64,000 bases of DNA from Lyophyllum atratum (lineage: Eukaryota > Basidiomycota > Agaricomycetes > Agaricales > Lyophyllaceae), in NCBI GenBank assembly GCA_014905825.1, contig JACGCN010000028.1, positions 62,001 through 126,000 on the forward strand, written 5' to 3'. The notes under the pieces were generated by a model, which was not told the origin of the DNA, made no database searches, and worked only from the letters and a program-made list of their open reading frames with translations. This document shows positions 1 to 11,154 of the stretch, piece by piece; the first letter of the stretch is position 1, and the number at the start of each line of letters is the position of its first letter. The translations under genes and the position numbers were made by a program.

Positions 1-689
1 AGGGTAGTTGCGAGGAAACGAAGACGGGATAGAGATAGAGAAGATGTGATGTCCGGATCCCCCACATGATCCAGAAGATGCTCCAAGGGAAAGTATACAG
101 CCGCCAAAGTCTCGAGATATCCCTGTTGTCTCGTTTCATCATCAAATATATATCTATCAGAGGCATTGTCCACGGCGACCGACTTGTGGGAGTTCATCTC
201 GAGATGCCGGATGTTGGAGAATAGTCGGAGATACTGGATAGGAAAGCCGACTGCACCTAGGGTGAGGCCCACACAGGACGGGCTGGAAATGCTGCTAAGA
301 AGAGAGTTCTGCAGATCTGCATGGAGGTAGTTCCAAGAGTGAGAGAATGTGATGTCTGGGCCGCCTATGCTGAGGTCTCGCAGATGCGGTCTAGTGACAT
401 CCAGAATTCGACAAATGGCCTCTGCTGGTCTGATCGACACGGTGTCGATCTTCAAATGGATAGAGCGAACGTAAGATGCCAGAAGTGGATTCATTGAGAG
501 CACACAGTGAAGGCGTTGGTTACGCGCCGTGTTGTGCAAAAGAAGCAAGATGTGATGGAAAAACAATGGTTGGGAAGCCGTGCGGAAAGACCATGATACG
601 AGGCTGCATGATTGAAGGGTTCTACCGTCCTCGCCTAGTTGTCCGACGATGTCTTCAACGATTTCTTGAGGAACAGTGGCTGGTAACAT
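1..689 (-). CDS. F-box-like protein, C-terminus cut off by window edge
   Basis: An open frame runs from the ATG at 687-689 to the window start, about 229 codons with no stop. The N-terminus has the F-box-like pattern of this family: VPQEIVEDIV, then CSLVSWSFR at about residues 27-35, then LFFHH. A leucine-rich body follows (SLLSSISSPSCVGL and LSLSRLRFL stretches). It is the close paralogue of the frameshifted gene at 17,760, and here the reading frame is intact where that copy has lost one base. By family knowledge an F-box N-terminus would bind Skp1 in an SCF ubiquitin ligase and the variable C-terminus would pick the substrate; that role is inferred. The family's conserved phase-1 intron would lie outside the window. 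The upstream sequence (about 770-900) is shared with the other copies. Confidence 0.75.
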   Translation of the reverse strand, partial: MLPATVPQEIVEDIVGQLGEDGRTLQSCSLVSWSFRTASQPLFFHHILLLLHNTARNQRLHCVLSMNPLLASYVRSIHLKIDTVSIRPAEAICRILDVTRPHLRDLSIGGPDITFSHSWNYLHADLQNSLLSSISSPSCVGLTLGAVGFPIQYLRLFSNIRHLEMNSHKSVAVDNASDRYIFDDETRQQGYLETLAAVYFPLEHLLDHVGDPDITSSLSLSRLRFLATT

Positions 690-2640
690 CGCGTTCGAAG
701 CCAAGTTGAAGCCGATAACTTCTCAAGGCGACGACGATAATGATAAGATAATTGATCGTGTTTGGCATCAACCTCGGACGACAATTTGATTGTTGTCCTT
801 GCCTCAACCACCACCACTTCTGGCGCTGTACGATATGGCACGCTACCGAATCACCGCAAGGGCGTTTGGAAGCCAGTCATCGAACATCAACCTAGTTTTC
901 GCCTCCGTCAGCCGACACGCGGCTTGTGATGTCGACGTCAACTTGACCTGACCCTCGGCAACCCCAGCAGGTAGTGCTCTCGAACGAGCGGCTTAGGAGA
1001 TCGCGGAGAGGCTCTTTGACGCGTATTGCGGACATTTCGCAGCTGATAGGACCCCAATTACGAACCAGTTGTGGAGGCGGCTGCATACGGACTAGGAACA
1101 GGGATCAGCAGGATCTGACGTTCATCTGGGAGGAGTCACTGGGAGCGGGCTGCTGCGGGAGCATTAGCATGTGAGCACTATCCGACCTTCCTTTTATCCG
1201 TATCCGGCACCCCAAAGGTACGTGCCCGACCTTCTTAGCATTAGATTTTCGTCTCATCGACCTCGTGTCTAGGACTTCTTCTCTCAAGGTTCTCATCTCG
1301 TCGCTTACGGTCGAATACGGGCCTTGAAGCAATCGCTGTGGAGGGTGGGGGCAGGGTCTTTCGCTCGTGGAGGCGGGCGCCCACGATCATCCCTCGTCAC
1401 GCCTGGCATCTATCCATCGTCTCCGGCAGTTCTCTCCCCACTCTCGTACTTAATACCGTAATGTCTTCTCACGACCCCACACTGAAACATCCATCCAAAC
1501 CTCAAGACACGGCCATTCGCAGCCACCCAGGCCGGACCTTTTATCTGGCTCGTCACATATTTTCGCCCAATACCCTCGAAGAATCGACATTCATTCTTTT
1601 CCACTGCTCCATCACTTGCATGGAAGCCCAGGTATCCAACATGTACCTCTCCCTGACCCCGCCGGCCCACCTCGTCCTTCGTCATCATTGTAACTCCACG
1701 TCGCACTGGAACCCCCAGTCGACGCTCGACTCGAACGCGCGTAGGATGAGGCCGACATAGCTGACCTTCACTCACGGTTTCTCACGTATCCGCCCCTGTT
1801 CCTCGAGGAGACCCACGAATGCTGTTCACGTCCCCGATGGTTGAGAAGCGTCTGTGTTAGTCGTGGGAAGCGCAGAAAGGGCGGCGGCCGGAATTCGGAG
1901 GAGAAGGTACGTTTCTTTCATTGATATTTCGCGGGCGTGCCTCATTCGGATCGATTCAGCTTCGTTCTGCCCTCGTCGACCTTCAGCCCCAATGTCTTTA
2001 GACATTCTTGTCAACCCTGAGGCACGATGTTCGCTTCACCGAAGACGCGAGACAAAAGATGGGTACGCTTCCGTTTGGGACTATCGTCTGCGAAGAAGCG
2101 GCTCTTGGGGTTTCTGGGCGAATTTTGGTGGGTGGCTGCTGGGAGGGTGGGGGGTATACAGTGGGGAAGAGGTTGAGCGGTCCGAAGAGCAGTTCGTTTC
2201 GGTTTGGGTATTCGGACGAAGAAGCGGGACATGGCCAGAGAGGCTGTTTAGTGGTGCTGGATAAACGAGATGCGAAGCCTTGGGAGGCGTAGGAGGGGTC
2301 GTTCCAGTGATGTTGAAGATGTCTCGATTCAACCTCCCCAGTCTGGTAGGTCGAGTTTCCGTATCATGCTGCCGTCCGACCTTACCCATTTCACGCAGGC
2401 ATAACTACGCCATTTTCCTCCAATACCTCCTGTTCCGTACCTGCATCGTTCGTGCACAAGCACTACCTGATCGTCGACCCGTCTCTTGTACCGAGGCTCA
2501 AAACGAAAGGCAAATGCGCCTCTGCCGGAACGATGGATTCAACGGAGAAACAGTCCCAAAGCCCACGAGTTTTCGATTCGATTTTGGGTGCCCGTCCCCG
2601 GGGTGGCTTTGAGCTCGCGAACGGCGTGGCCGTCGGACGT
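690..2640 (+). repeat. Conserved divergent upstream block of F-box unit 1
   Basis: No intact gene was recognised. About 770-900 is a leader (around ttgcctcaaccaccac and cgatatggcacgctaccg) that recurs upstream of the F-box-like genes near 17.6, 21.7, 22.7, 49.7 and 54.6 kb. About 1,840-2,640 is a second block that recurs in the same divergent orientation near 15.5-16.3 (reverse), 20.8-21.2 (reverse), 50.2-50.7 and 55.6-56.4 kb. Each copy has a GTACGT/GTATGT-like donor (here after ggaggagaag), a CAG/TAG acceptor about 90-100 bp on, and a second donor-like site after a tttcacctgtctg-type stretch in several copies. This suggests a decayed or very short spliced gene transcribed away from the F-box gene. 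Boundaries are approximate. Confidence 0.5.
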
Positions 2641-2894
2641 TTGCTGACCAGGAAGATGTTCGAAAAGATTAACTTAAGAGAATGCCATTTTCGAAGAGTA
2701 AGGTATCATGTCGTATCGTAGCTCGTCCCATGTAACAGCCCAAGTTGCGATTTCACGGTCGCATGCTCGCGCCGTGGCTTCGACCTGTGTTGGACCTGTA
2801 CCGCCAACTCTAAATCTTAATATGTGTACCGCGACGACGGTCGTGCGCTGTACCCGGCATAGGTATGTTTTTCCTGGAGTGACTACAGAACGGA

Positions 2895-3019
2895 TGATAT
2901 CATGATGAGATCATATTTCGATAGGTAACTTCATCAGCTTGAAGCACCACTCTCGACTTGACCTTGGCTGCGATATTTTCCCCCGCAGGTATAAAGACAT
3001 GATATCATGATGATATCAT
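2895..3019. promoter_or_regulatory. Repeated palindromic ATGATATCAT motifs upstream of ATP-grasp gene
   Basis: Two clusters of the palindrome TGATATCA lie about 100 bp apart, at 2,894-2,916 (gatgatatcatgatgagatc) and 2,999-3,019 (atgatatcatgatgatatca). The second is a near-perfect 21-bp inverted repeat and ends 38 bp before the ATG at 3,057. Spacing and symmetry suit a dimeric regulator site or a small hairpin. No factor is assigned. The rest of 2,640-3,056 shows nothing else. Confidence 0.3.
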
Positions 3020-3056
3020 ACCCGAGTAGATAACCTCTTCCGACCTAGGGTTGAGC

Positions 3057-4534
3057 ATGAAGCAGGCTAAGACCTCCACACCGCGTAACGTCCTCCTAAC
3101 CAATGGTCGTTTTCCAACTACCCTTGACCTGGCTCGACAGCTCAAGCTAGCTGGTCATCGAGTGTTCGTAGTCGGTGCGTTTGCAGATTTGGAACTACAC
3201 TACCAGCTTAAACCACGGATTTATAGACTGTATGCATTTCCACGTTTGCAGGTTCTCCAACACCGTCAAGCGTTCATATCGCGTTCCCGTTCCCCGTGAA
3301 GATCCATCAGGTTTCATAAGCGGGGTCAAGCACGCCATATCCGACGCTCACATCGATCTCGTCATCCCTATGCACGAGGAGATACTATATCTCGCCAACG
3401 CATCTGACACCGACGAGGACTTACGCAGCAAGCTCCTCGCGCCCGATTTCAAGACCCTCGTTCGCCTCCACAACAAGTGGGAGTTCTGGCGCTTCTTGAA
3501 ATCGCTACACCTCGACGTACCGAAAGCCCAGCTGTGTCAATCCTACGACGACATCTTGCAGCTGGACAGGGATACGGAGTGGGCGGTTAAACCGGTGTAT
3601 GGGCGGGCTTCGACGAGCATCTTCCATCTCCATCCGGGGGACAAACGTGTGCAGCCGACGGAGAGCGAAGTGGACGTGGGCCCTGGTAAACACTTCATTG
3701 CGCAGGAATGGATCCACGGGATGAGGTATTGCAGCTACGGCGTAGCATTGAGAGGTCAACTGGTGGCATTCGCGTTATACCCAGTGCAGGATACCATCGA
3801 CGGTGCGCTGTCTGATTCACATTCCATAACCCCTACTTAACGCCCACGTCCTTCTAGGTTCTTCATGTGTATATTTCCGATCAATCGAGCACCCCAGGAT
3901 CCGCGCCTACATCGACAGCATCATCGCCGCCTTACCCAACTTCACGGGCCAGCTCGCCTTCGACTTCATCGAATCCACAAGCGCCCCCCACCGCCTCGTC
4001 GCCATCGAATGCAATCCCCGCGCCACCGCCGGCATCCACCTCTTCTCCGGCACCCCAACCCTCGCCTTTGCCATGACCTCCTCGAATCCATCAACACACT
4101 CCCCCTCCGACACCATCACCTCGAACATACAACGCTCCGCTACCGCGACGGCTCAACCCGGCGCGCGCCGCCAGCTCGCACCGGGTATGCTCATGTGGCG
4201 GCGCAACAAAGGTGACTACGCGAAGACCGGGGCGCTCCGCGAGTACGTGCGGCACATGAAGCGCCTCATCACGAGCCGCGACGTGATTTTCTCGGGGCGA
4301 GACCTGATGCCGAGCTTGATGCAGCCGTTCTTGTTGACGAGTTACTATGCGATTTGTCGGGAGAAGAAGCTGAAATTGCCGGAGATGTTCCAATGGGATT
4401 TGACGTGGGAGGTTGAGGGGGAGGAGCTGGAGGGGGTGCGGAGGATGTTTAAGGAGGATGGGGAAGGTGATATGGGAGGGAAGGGGGAGAGGGTTGTTAC
4501 ACCGGGTAGTGGGGCTGCAGAGGAGAGGGCGTGA
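3057..4534 (+). CDS. ATP-grasp domain protein (carbamoyl-phosphate-synthase-like), 3 exons
   Basis: Exons 3057-3174, 3227-3802 and 3858-4534 join in frame to a 456-residue protein. Introns are 52 and 55 bp, GTGCGT...TATAG and GTGCGC...CTAG, both phase 1. The N-terminus (RNVLLTNGRFPTTLDLARQL) is a Rossmann-like pre-ATP-grasp lobe. IDLVIPMHEE and KWEFWRFLKS lead into the ATP-binding region, where EWAVKPVYGRAS carries the expected Lys and small loop. FTGQLAFDFIE and VAIECNPRATAGIHLF supply the metal-binding acidic and Asn residues of the ATP-grasp fold. Family knowledge: ATP-grasp enzymes ligate a carboxylate to an amine or thiol through an acyl-phosphate. The substrate cannot be read here. The tail after about residue 300 (WRRNKGDYAKTGALREY, MFQWDLTWE) looks intact. 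No linked pathway genes are nearby. Confidence 0.8.
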
Positions 4535-5745
4535 GTATAGGGTAATGGTACGAGATATCCCGCCGTAGTGGTACATACCAGCGTCGTAGCCTCGTTGAAC
4601 AATCTCGATATATGAACGGAAGCGCTCGCGTTTACCGATATGACCCAGTCACGACGGCGGGTGACCTGCGACTCAGTGAGCATCCTAGATTAGATGCGCA
4701 GCGGCATGACTCGGTCGGGATGAGGAGTACGAGGGTGGAGGGTGCATCCGAGCTACCTTCAGGTGGAGTCCAAGGGAGAAGAAAGGGGCAAAAGAAATAT
4801 CGAAGTTGTCGGAGAGCAAGTATCAGCAACGCGTATGAAATCAACTATTCCGACAGCACCCAGCCATGTTCACCCGCATCCTGTGCTAGATAACCGCAAA
4901 GCCATAAGAGCTGGAGCTCGCTCGCTCCTGCGACTGCGGCGACGGGTCGTAAGACGCCGCTATTATCACAGCAAGGGTTTCCGGGGAGGGTCCTATCATT
5001 TACGAACGGGCGTCGCACATTGACCCATCCTAGAGATCGTATGTCAGGGAGCAGCAAAGGGATCGACATGGGTGACGTTTGAGGAGGAAGGGCGACGGAA
5101 GCCGGAGGGACAAGGAGAGAGCCTTGCTACCCCGGGTAACGTGGGCTGGCTGGAGGGGAAAAGCGTCAGTCTAGGGTAGGACTACAAGGTATCCCGCCGC
5201 AACGGTACTGTACATACCAGCCTCGTAGCCTCGTAGGACGATGTCGACAGATAAACAAAGGACCCGCGTTCACCAATATCACCCATAGTCATAGATACGA
5301 CGGGTCATGACGGTGGGCGGCCTGCAACTCGTGGAGCCTAGACTGGATCTGCGGCGGCGTGGCTCGGTCGGATAGGGAGTGTTAGGGTGGAGGGTGATTC
5401 TGAGCTACGGTCAGATGGAGTTCGGGGGCGAAAAAACGGGTGAAAGAAGTATCTAAATCGTAGGACAGCAGATATCAACGGGCGCATTAGATCTAGGATG
5501 CCGAAAGAACGCCTAGATGTTCACCGGCGCCTGTGCTAAATGACGACGAAGCTATAGGAGCAGTTGAACTCGCTCGGAAAACGTGGACGAGAGTGGCGAT
5601 GGGTCGTAAGGCACACCTATTAACGCAGCAAGGGTTTCAGCTGAGAGTCATACCATTTACGAACGGGCGTCGAACGTCGAGATGCCTATCGATCCCTTCT
5701 GGAGGTCGAGTCACGAGGCAAGCAAGGGATCGACATGGCGAAGCC
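4527..5745. repeat. Diverged tandem duplication, two units of about 0.55-0.6 kb
   Basis: Unit 1 (about 4,527-5,075) and unit 2 (about 5,165-5,745) align along their length in the same order: tatcccgccg, gtacataccag, cgtcgtagcctcg/cctcgtagcctcg, a gcggc(a/g)tg-actcggtcgg block, cgggtcgtaag/gatgggtcgtaag, catttacgaacgggcgtcg, agcaagggatcgacatgg. By eye identity is roughly 70-75% with small indels. No frame stays open across both units, so it looks non-coding. Unit 1 begins at the stop of the ATP-grasp gene and may include its 3' UTR. Confidence 0.65.
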
Positions 5746-8405
5746 ACCCGACATACGTCGACACCTGTCTGTCGCATGCCAATTACACTGTACGTCTAGC
5801 GCCTCCACAACGGCCTCGAGCTGAGAACAACGGGCACTCGTGTGCCCCGGTCCGTACGAATATATCCAGTAAGTCGAGATTCACACGGGCCTGAGCACGA
5901 AAGGTCTCGTCAGCGGACGAACACAGATCCTCGTGTAAGTACCATACATATATCAACAGCCTCGTCCTATTCTGCGGTGCCCATGATCCAGTCCGATAGC
6001 GCAGGAGGCCGATCGCGATCGACACAGGCCCTCTGATGACGTTCTCGATATCATGGTCATCATACAGTTACCAGAGCATTCCCGGCGGTCGATATATAGC
6101 GAATGCCTTGTCCTAAAAACAATCGTTATCAGCATCACCATCCGGTCGGATTCTTGGAGATGCACATAATAAGACTCAACTATAACGAAAGGTTCCCTTC
6201 CAGATAGAAGATCCATCTGCGCCGGGTCAAGCCATCGAAGATCAAACGATTCGGTGTCCATCCTCTTCTGTACATCGCGACGAGTCTGAGAGGTCCAAAA
6301 AAGGTTCGCATTACCTCATCTAGAGAGGAACATAGATACCGTCAGCCCAGAGTAAAGGTTCCTGTATATCGTGGCCTGATAGTCCCTACCGTGATAACCA
6401 TGTGGCATTATTGCTTATCTGTGCTCTAAAATTGAGTACCGCGTTCTCAGTGTGAAGATGTGGACTGACTACAGGTGGAGTCCATGCTCCGTGAGTCTTC
6501 CACGTTGATAGTGCCCAACCCGGCCTGTCGAGTGAAATGATTAAAGCCGAAAGACGTTGGTTATCTCGAATCAAGACTTACGACAAATCTGGGTAAGAGC
6601 TGGCTTGTTGCGTCTACTGCGCCACCGCACGAGTCAGCGTCGAAGCTTACGCCGGGTACGTCTTGGATCGAATCTATGTACATATGAGTCTAGGCCCTGG
6701 GGGCGTGATGGCCTTTTAAATCGTCCAGACCAGCAGGAACTCTTGATGCGAGGGAAAGCGGGGCAGAAAGGGAGAAGTTGTCTGTGTAGCGCGCGTGAGA
6801 AGAGAATAAATATGTTGGACTGAGAATATCGACCCTCTGACACATATCCTGCGAAAACGGCGGTGACCAAACCAGATTTTCTCCGATATTCTGCACGCGC
6901 GGGGATAGAAATAGGACGTACGAGATATGGCAACAGCGTGAACTTTCGCCATCGATTGAATTGTAGAAAACCGATTATCAGAAGCCGTCTACTCACATGA
7001 CACAGAAACGACCAAGGCACAAGAAGTGAAAGAGCGAACATGTAGCACAGCGCGTTCTCGAGCGGACACTGTGGCCGGTGAAGCGATACTGTAGAGTTTT
7101 ACTCTGGGTAAGCGACTTGTGTTGACGTTCATATGGCGTAGCTAGATATCGCGGGTAGACTCTCGGAGATAGAACCTTGAAGTGCTCTTATTGTCGGTCC
7201 GATTAGCCTGAGCGTGCCGGCTTTCGATTCACCGTCCAAGAGGATGTCGAAAGTTGACTCAGGTCCAGGCAAGTTGTGGGAGATGTTGAGGCGTGGGATG
7301 TATGCTGTTGTCTGCCAAAATATCGTAGCACAAACAATTACAACGCGTGCCTTCCTCCACACAACTCTGTCGGTAAAAGTGAAGATGGACCCTCCGTTGG
7401 TTCTCCGAGTCCGTTAAGCTGCCCCGATCAATCGCGATCCTCATGGGGCTCGTACAGTCTACCAAGTTTAGCGGCGCCACCGGCTGCTTAGGGTTTCGCA
7501 GTGCTCGGGGTCTTACTAAGGTACTTTTCGACGCCAACGGATGACGACGTCGGTTGCCGTGCTGCACGAGAATCAGAGTAAGTAATTTATTGGGTAAAAC
7601 CAACTTCGAATACACAGGTTCCGCCCCGTCTCTCAGGGTTGAGATTTTGCACCCGGCACAAGCACCTAAATTGGTAACACCCTGGCGCGGTGGGATTCAG
7701 ACACCACGCATCAAATGCTATCTGCGTCCCCACCAGATTCCTTGTGCCGCAACGTCTTTGGAATACTGTGTAAGTCTATCAAATTATCTACCGAAGGAGC
7801 TTACCGGGAGCCAAAGATTGTAGAACATATGTCCAGGTGGATGCGGAATTGAATCAAAGGAAACAGTCAGTGAAAACGATAGCAATAGATACGACTATCT
7901 TACCTGGGTCTCGTTCCTTCGGTGGTCTCTATACGACGCCTCATTGCCCGAACCTTCGTTGCTTCCGGACCGCATCCTGATATGTCGTCCTCTGATTTTC
8001 TTGTCTATGCGAGGTGATTACCTCGTGTTCTGTTTAACCTGTGAGAGACATGACACCTGTAGAATCGAAGCATGTACATCAACTGAGTGGCCTCTACGCA
8101 ACTCCTATCTGATCCCTTTACCCAATACGGCCGAGCGCCACTTACAATGCATGTCTGTACTATCCGGGGCTCCTTCGTAAAGTAGAGCAGAGTTGACCGA
8201 CGAGCCGATGGCTGACAACGACACTAGGCGTATATCGAAGTATGTTTGTTGTCTCGCACAGACGCAAGATGCAAGAAAAAGCATGTCTCTTCGGGGCGTA
8301 CATCACAAATGTACATCTACACATAATTAAGTAGGTCCACTCTAACACTGATGCAATCTTTCACGACGTGAACGGCTGGTGACAAGCGAAGGGAATCTGA
8401 ACACT
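5746..8405. other. No confident gene; short minus-strand membrane-like fragments
   Basis: I could not assemble a gene here. Minus-strand stretches look protein-like: about 7,362-7,129 (VVIVCATIFWQTTAYIPRLN, then FDILLDGESKAGTLRLIGPT) and about 7,041-6,900 (LSLLVPWSFLCHV, hydrophobic). Both suggest pieces of a multi-exon polytopic membrane protein on the minus strand. Splice sites and frames could not be joined convincingly, and 5,780-6,260 adds only short frames. It may be a decayed gene or a fast-evolving one with many small exons. Confidence 0.25.
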
Positions 8406-10056
8406 CTAGATAGCTTTCTTAGTCTCATTCTCGAGTGCGTCTTCTGCCAACACACGCGCGGCCTTTCCGTGCTTGTTCTTGTAGAAGATAATGTCGCCGT
8501 CATCCTCGATGAAACAGCACTCCGTAAAGGTACGGTAGAGCGCGCGGAAAGTGTTCTAAAAGCGTCGAAGGAACGTCAGAGATCGTTTGTAGGTCTAAAA
8601 AGAAGGGCGTCGTACCGTGGAATCATAGTTGTAGTCTTCCTTGAGGACCTTCTTGATGGCCTCGGTAACATACGGTTGATTATCTAAAGTATAGCGAGTG
8701 AGACCAGGATATCTTCGTGATAGATCGATTGAAGATAGACTTACAAAAAGGAATGGACGAGAACAAATGATGGGCGATCTGGAAGGAAAAATTAGTTGGG
8801 TGCTCGGGGTGTATCCAGTAAAAATGAGCGCACGTGATCATGAGAGACGTTGTGCAGGAAGAAGCGCCCGGCCCAGCCGAGGAGCGGGCGGTCGACGGTG
8901 GACACGGCGCCGCGCAAGAATGACCACTGCTTGTTGCGGTAGTGCGCGATGGTCGGGTCGGAGTGGTGGAGGTACGTGAGCATGACGATCCAGTGGTTCG
9001 AGAGCTGTAATCCCGGTGTTAGAAGACAGAGGGCTGGGGGCTGCGAGGAGAAACGCACGAGGTATGGAACGAAGTAGAGCTTCGCAAAGTTAGCAATCCC
9101 GACTTCGCGCGTCCACATGTAGAGGAGGCAGGACATAAGGGTAAGTCCGATGTTGGACGCGATAACTCCCTTCCGCTCATGGGGCTTGAAGAGCGGAGAA
9201 GAAGGTTGGAAGTGCTGTGACGCGGAACGGTTGAGTAGGTGGAGATGGAGCGTAGGAAGATCGGACGTACGTTAGTGCCAGCAGGATACATCGGGGAGCC
9301 CATAGCATTGGTGGCGAGGTAGAACTGCCAGCCAAGCGCCTGCATGAATATCATGCGACCGAGTGTGTAGATGGGCGTCTCTTCGAAAATCTCGTGGTAA
9401 TCGGTGACGTGAGCAGAGGACTCGGGCGGCAGGTTGTAGTCGGTGCGAGTGCGGGGGACGAAGTTCTCGTCACGCTCGATGGACATGGTCGCTTTGTGAT
9501 GAGCGTGGTGCGTGGACCTCCAGGCGTAATAAGGTACGAGGATGAACTGTTCGAATGTGATGAGCTGGCTTGTTCGAAAGAGAGAGTAGAAGCGAACGTA
9601 CTGTGTGAAGACTGAATCCGACGACGTGGTTGAACCAAGCATGCTTCGAGAGCGAGCCGTGACCAGCCTCGTGAGCCATGCACCACCATCCAGCGAGAAT
9701 GACGCCTTGCCAGTGCCAGTAGAGGGCCCACAGGGACCATTTGACAGCGGTTCCGACGGTTGTCGAAAAACCGTAATCTTGCACGAGCGACGTCGCAGCA
9801 GGGTCGATCAACCACCCTAACTTGTAAACCGCGATCGCACAAATGACGTCTCTGGCGACGTAGAGAAGTGCCTTCCCAGTGTTCTTCTCATGAAGGTGCT
9901 TCGGTATCACAGAGTGAACTTGCGACAAGGTGAGCTTGATCGATCGCGTGAGTGCCTGATTGCGCATCGCAGAAAAACGAAGAGTACCTTGGTTGGAGTG
10001 AACGGCGTCTCCAGCCGCTTCTTGTATTCAGGCCCGTCTTTGAAGAGAGAGAACAT
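8406..10056 (-). CDS. Delta-12-type fatty acid desaturase, 8 exons
   Basis: Eight exons on the minus strand join without a frame break: 10056-9988, 9934-9602, 9546-9271, 9214-9059, 9004-8834, 8778-8745, 8683-8616 and 8555-8406, giving 418 residues. Introns are 53-61 bp. All three histidine boxes of the membrane desaturase family are present: AHEAGH (His111, His115), HHAHH (147-151) and HIAHH (335-339). Hydrophobic stretches flank them, as expected for an endoplasmic reticulum membrane di-iron enzyme. Box 1 has Ala where the neighbouring paralogue has Cys (HEAGH versus HECGH). By family, the enzyme introduces a second double bond into oleoyl chains; strict delta-12 regiochemistry is inferred. 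It lies head-to-head with the paralogue at 11,155. The N-terminus is short (MFSLFKDGPEYKKR), so an upstream exon cannot be excluded. Confidence 0.88.
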
Positions 10057-11154
10057 GGTGAAGTTCGGATTTCGTCAATCCACTGAGGATGTTACTCCTG
10101 AGAAGAGATGAGGCGGGGGGATGGGGCTACACGAACCTAAGCATGGACGTATTTAATGTGTAAGCTATCGAACCGGGTAAATTCCCAGGTAGACACGACA
10201 GTCACTCGGCGTTGGCCGTCCATGGCAGGTATCCATTTGGCTTCTGCAGTTTCAGTCACAGGTCAGTGGTGGCGGCGATGGAAGACGCCAAATTCACCAC
10301 GTGACTTGCAAATTTATGACGGGGCTGGACCCCGAAACCCTGTTTCTGTTTACCTCTGCTACGTCGAGTAGCTTTCGATGGGATTAGTTACCGAGCGCTG
10401 CCAATCCCACCACTACCACTCGCTTACTCTGGTTCTTACACGACAGCGGTTTCCGACTCCTTGTGGTCTCGAAGTGACTGACACGCCGACAAGTTCGCAC
10501 ACATAGGAATTACATCACAGTTCCCCGCTGGAGTTCCTTGGTTGATGAACAGGATAGGCATGCTGTTCGCCATTCTTATGGATACATAGCCGCTTATCTT
10601 TTGACCCCATCGCCGGCTCCAATCCTAAATTATAGAAATCCACGTAACAAAACACCGGGAGGGTACGTCTTGTGCTTGAAGAACTGTCCGTTCCAACCGT
10701 CGCTTCCCAGGTAGCCCTCTAGAAGTACTGGTGAATCAGTCGAGTAAACTTATGGAGATTCTACAGCGCCGTATGCAAGCCTTCTAAGACATAATCGTTG
10801 TCACCCCGTTCCTTTGTTTGCCATCCACATGTCCTAAAATGCGATGCGGATGATCGTCGTCTTCGCGCGGGCAGATATGCCTTCGGTCGTATTCTCTTCT
10901 TGGAGTATCTCTAGCTGCGCGTCCATGGGGAAAAGGTGACAGTCTGTCCCCGATTCCCCTTTCGTTTTCCGTACTGATGTCAGATCTGTCACTCAAGGTT
11001 ACGAGTTTATCGCATTTTTATTAACGTATTGATTTTCGCGGACTCGATGGCAGTACGACATAAATACGAAGAGTTTGAAGCTCCATACCTCCCATCATCG
11101 CAGCAGCTCTCAGCTTTCTGCTCTCTCTCTTCCCTGTTATAGAGTTTCTACAAC
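10057..11154. promoter_or_regulatory. Shared divergent intergenic region of the desaturase pair
   Basis: This 1.1-kb stretch separates two divergently transcribed desaturase genes and should hold both promoters. No convincing reading frame was seen. A TATA-like cataaatac lies at about 11,059-11,067, roughly 90 bp before the plus-strand ATG, and a pyrimidine-rich tract (ctctctctcttccctg) lies just before the ATG at 11,155. No regulator site was identified. Confidence 0.4.

Noticed and set aside
9351..9842. 163-codon minus-strand frame over the desaturase
   Set aside because: Out of frame with the histidine-box exons; it spans introns of the desaturase and has no domain.
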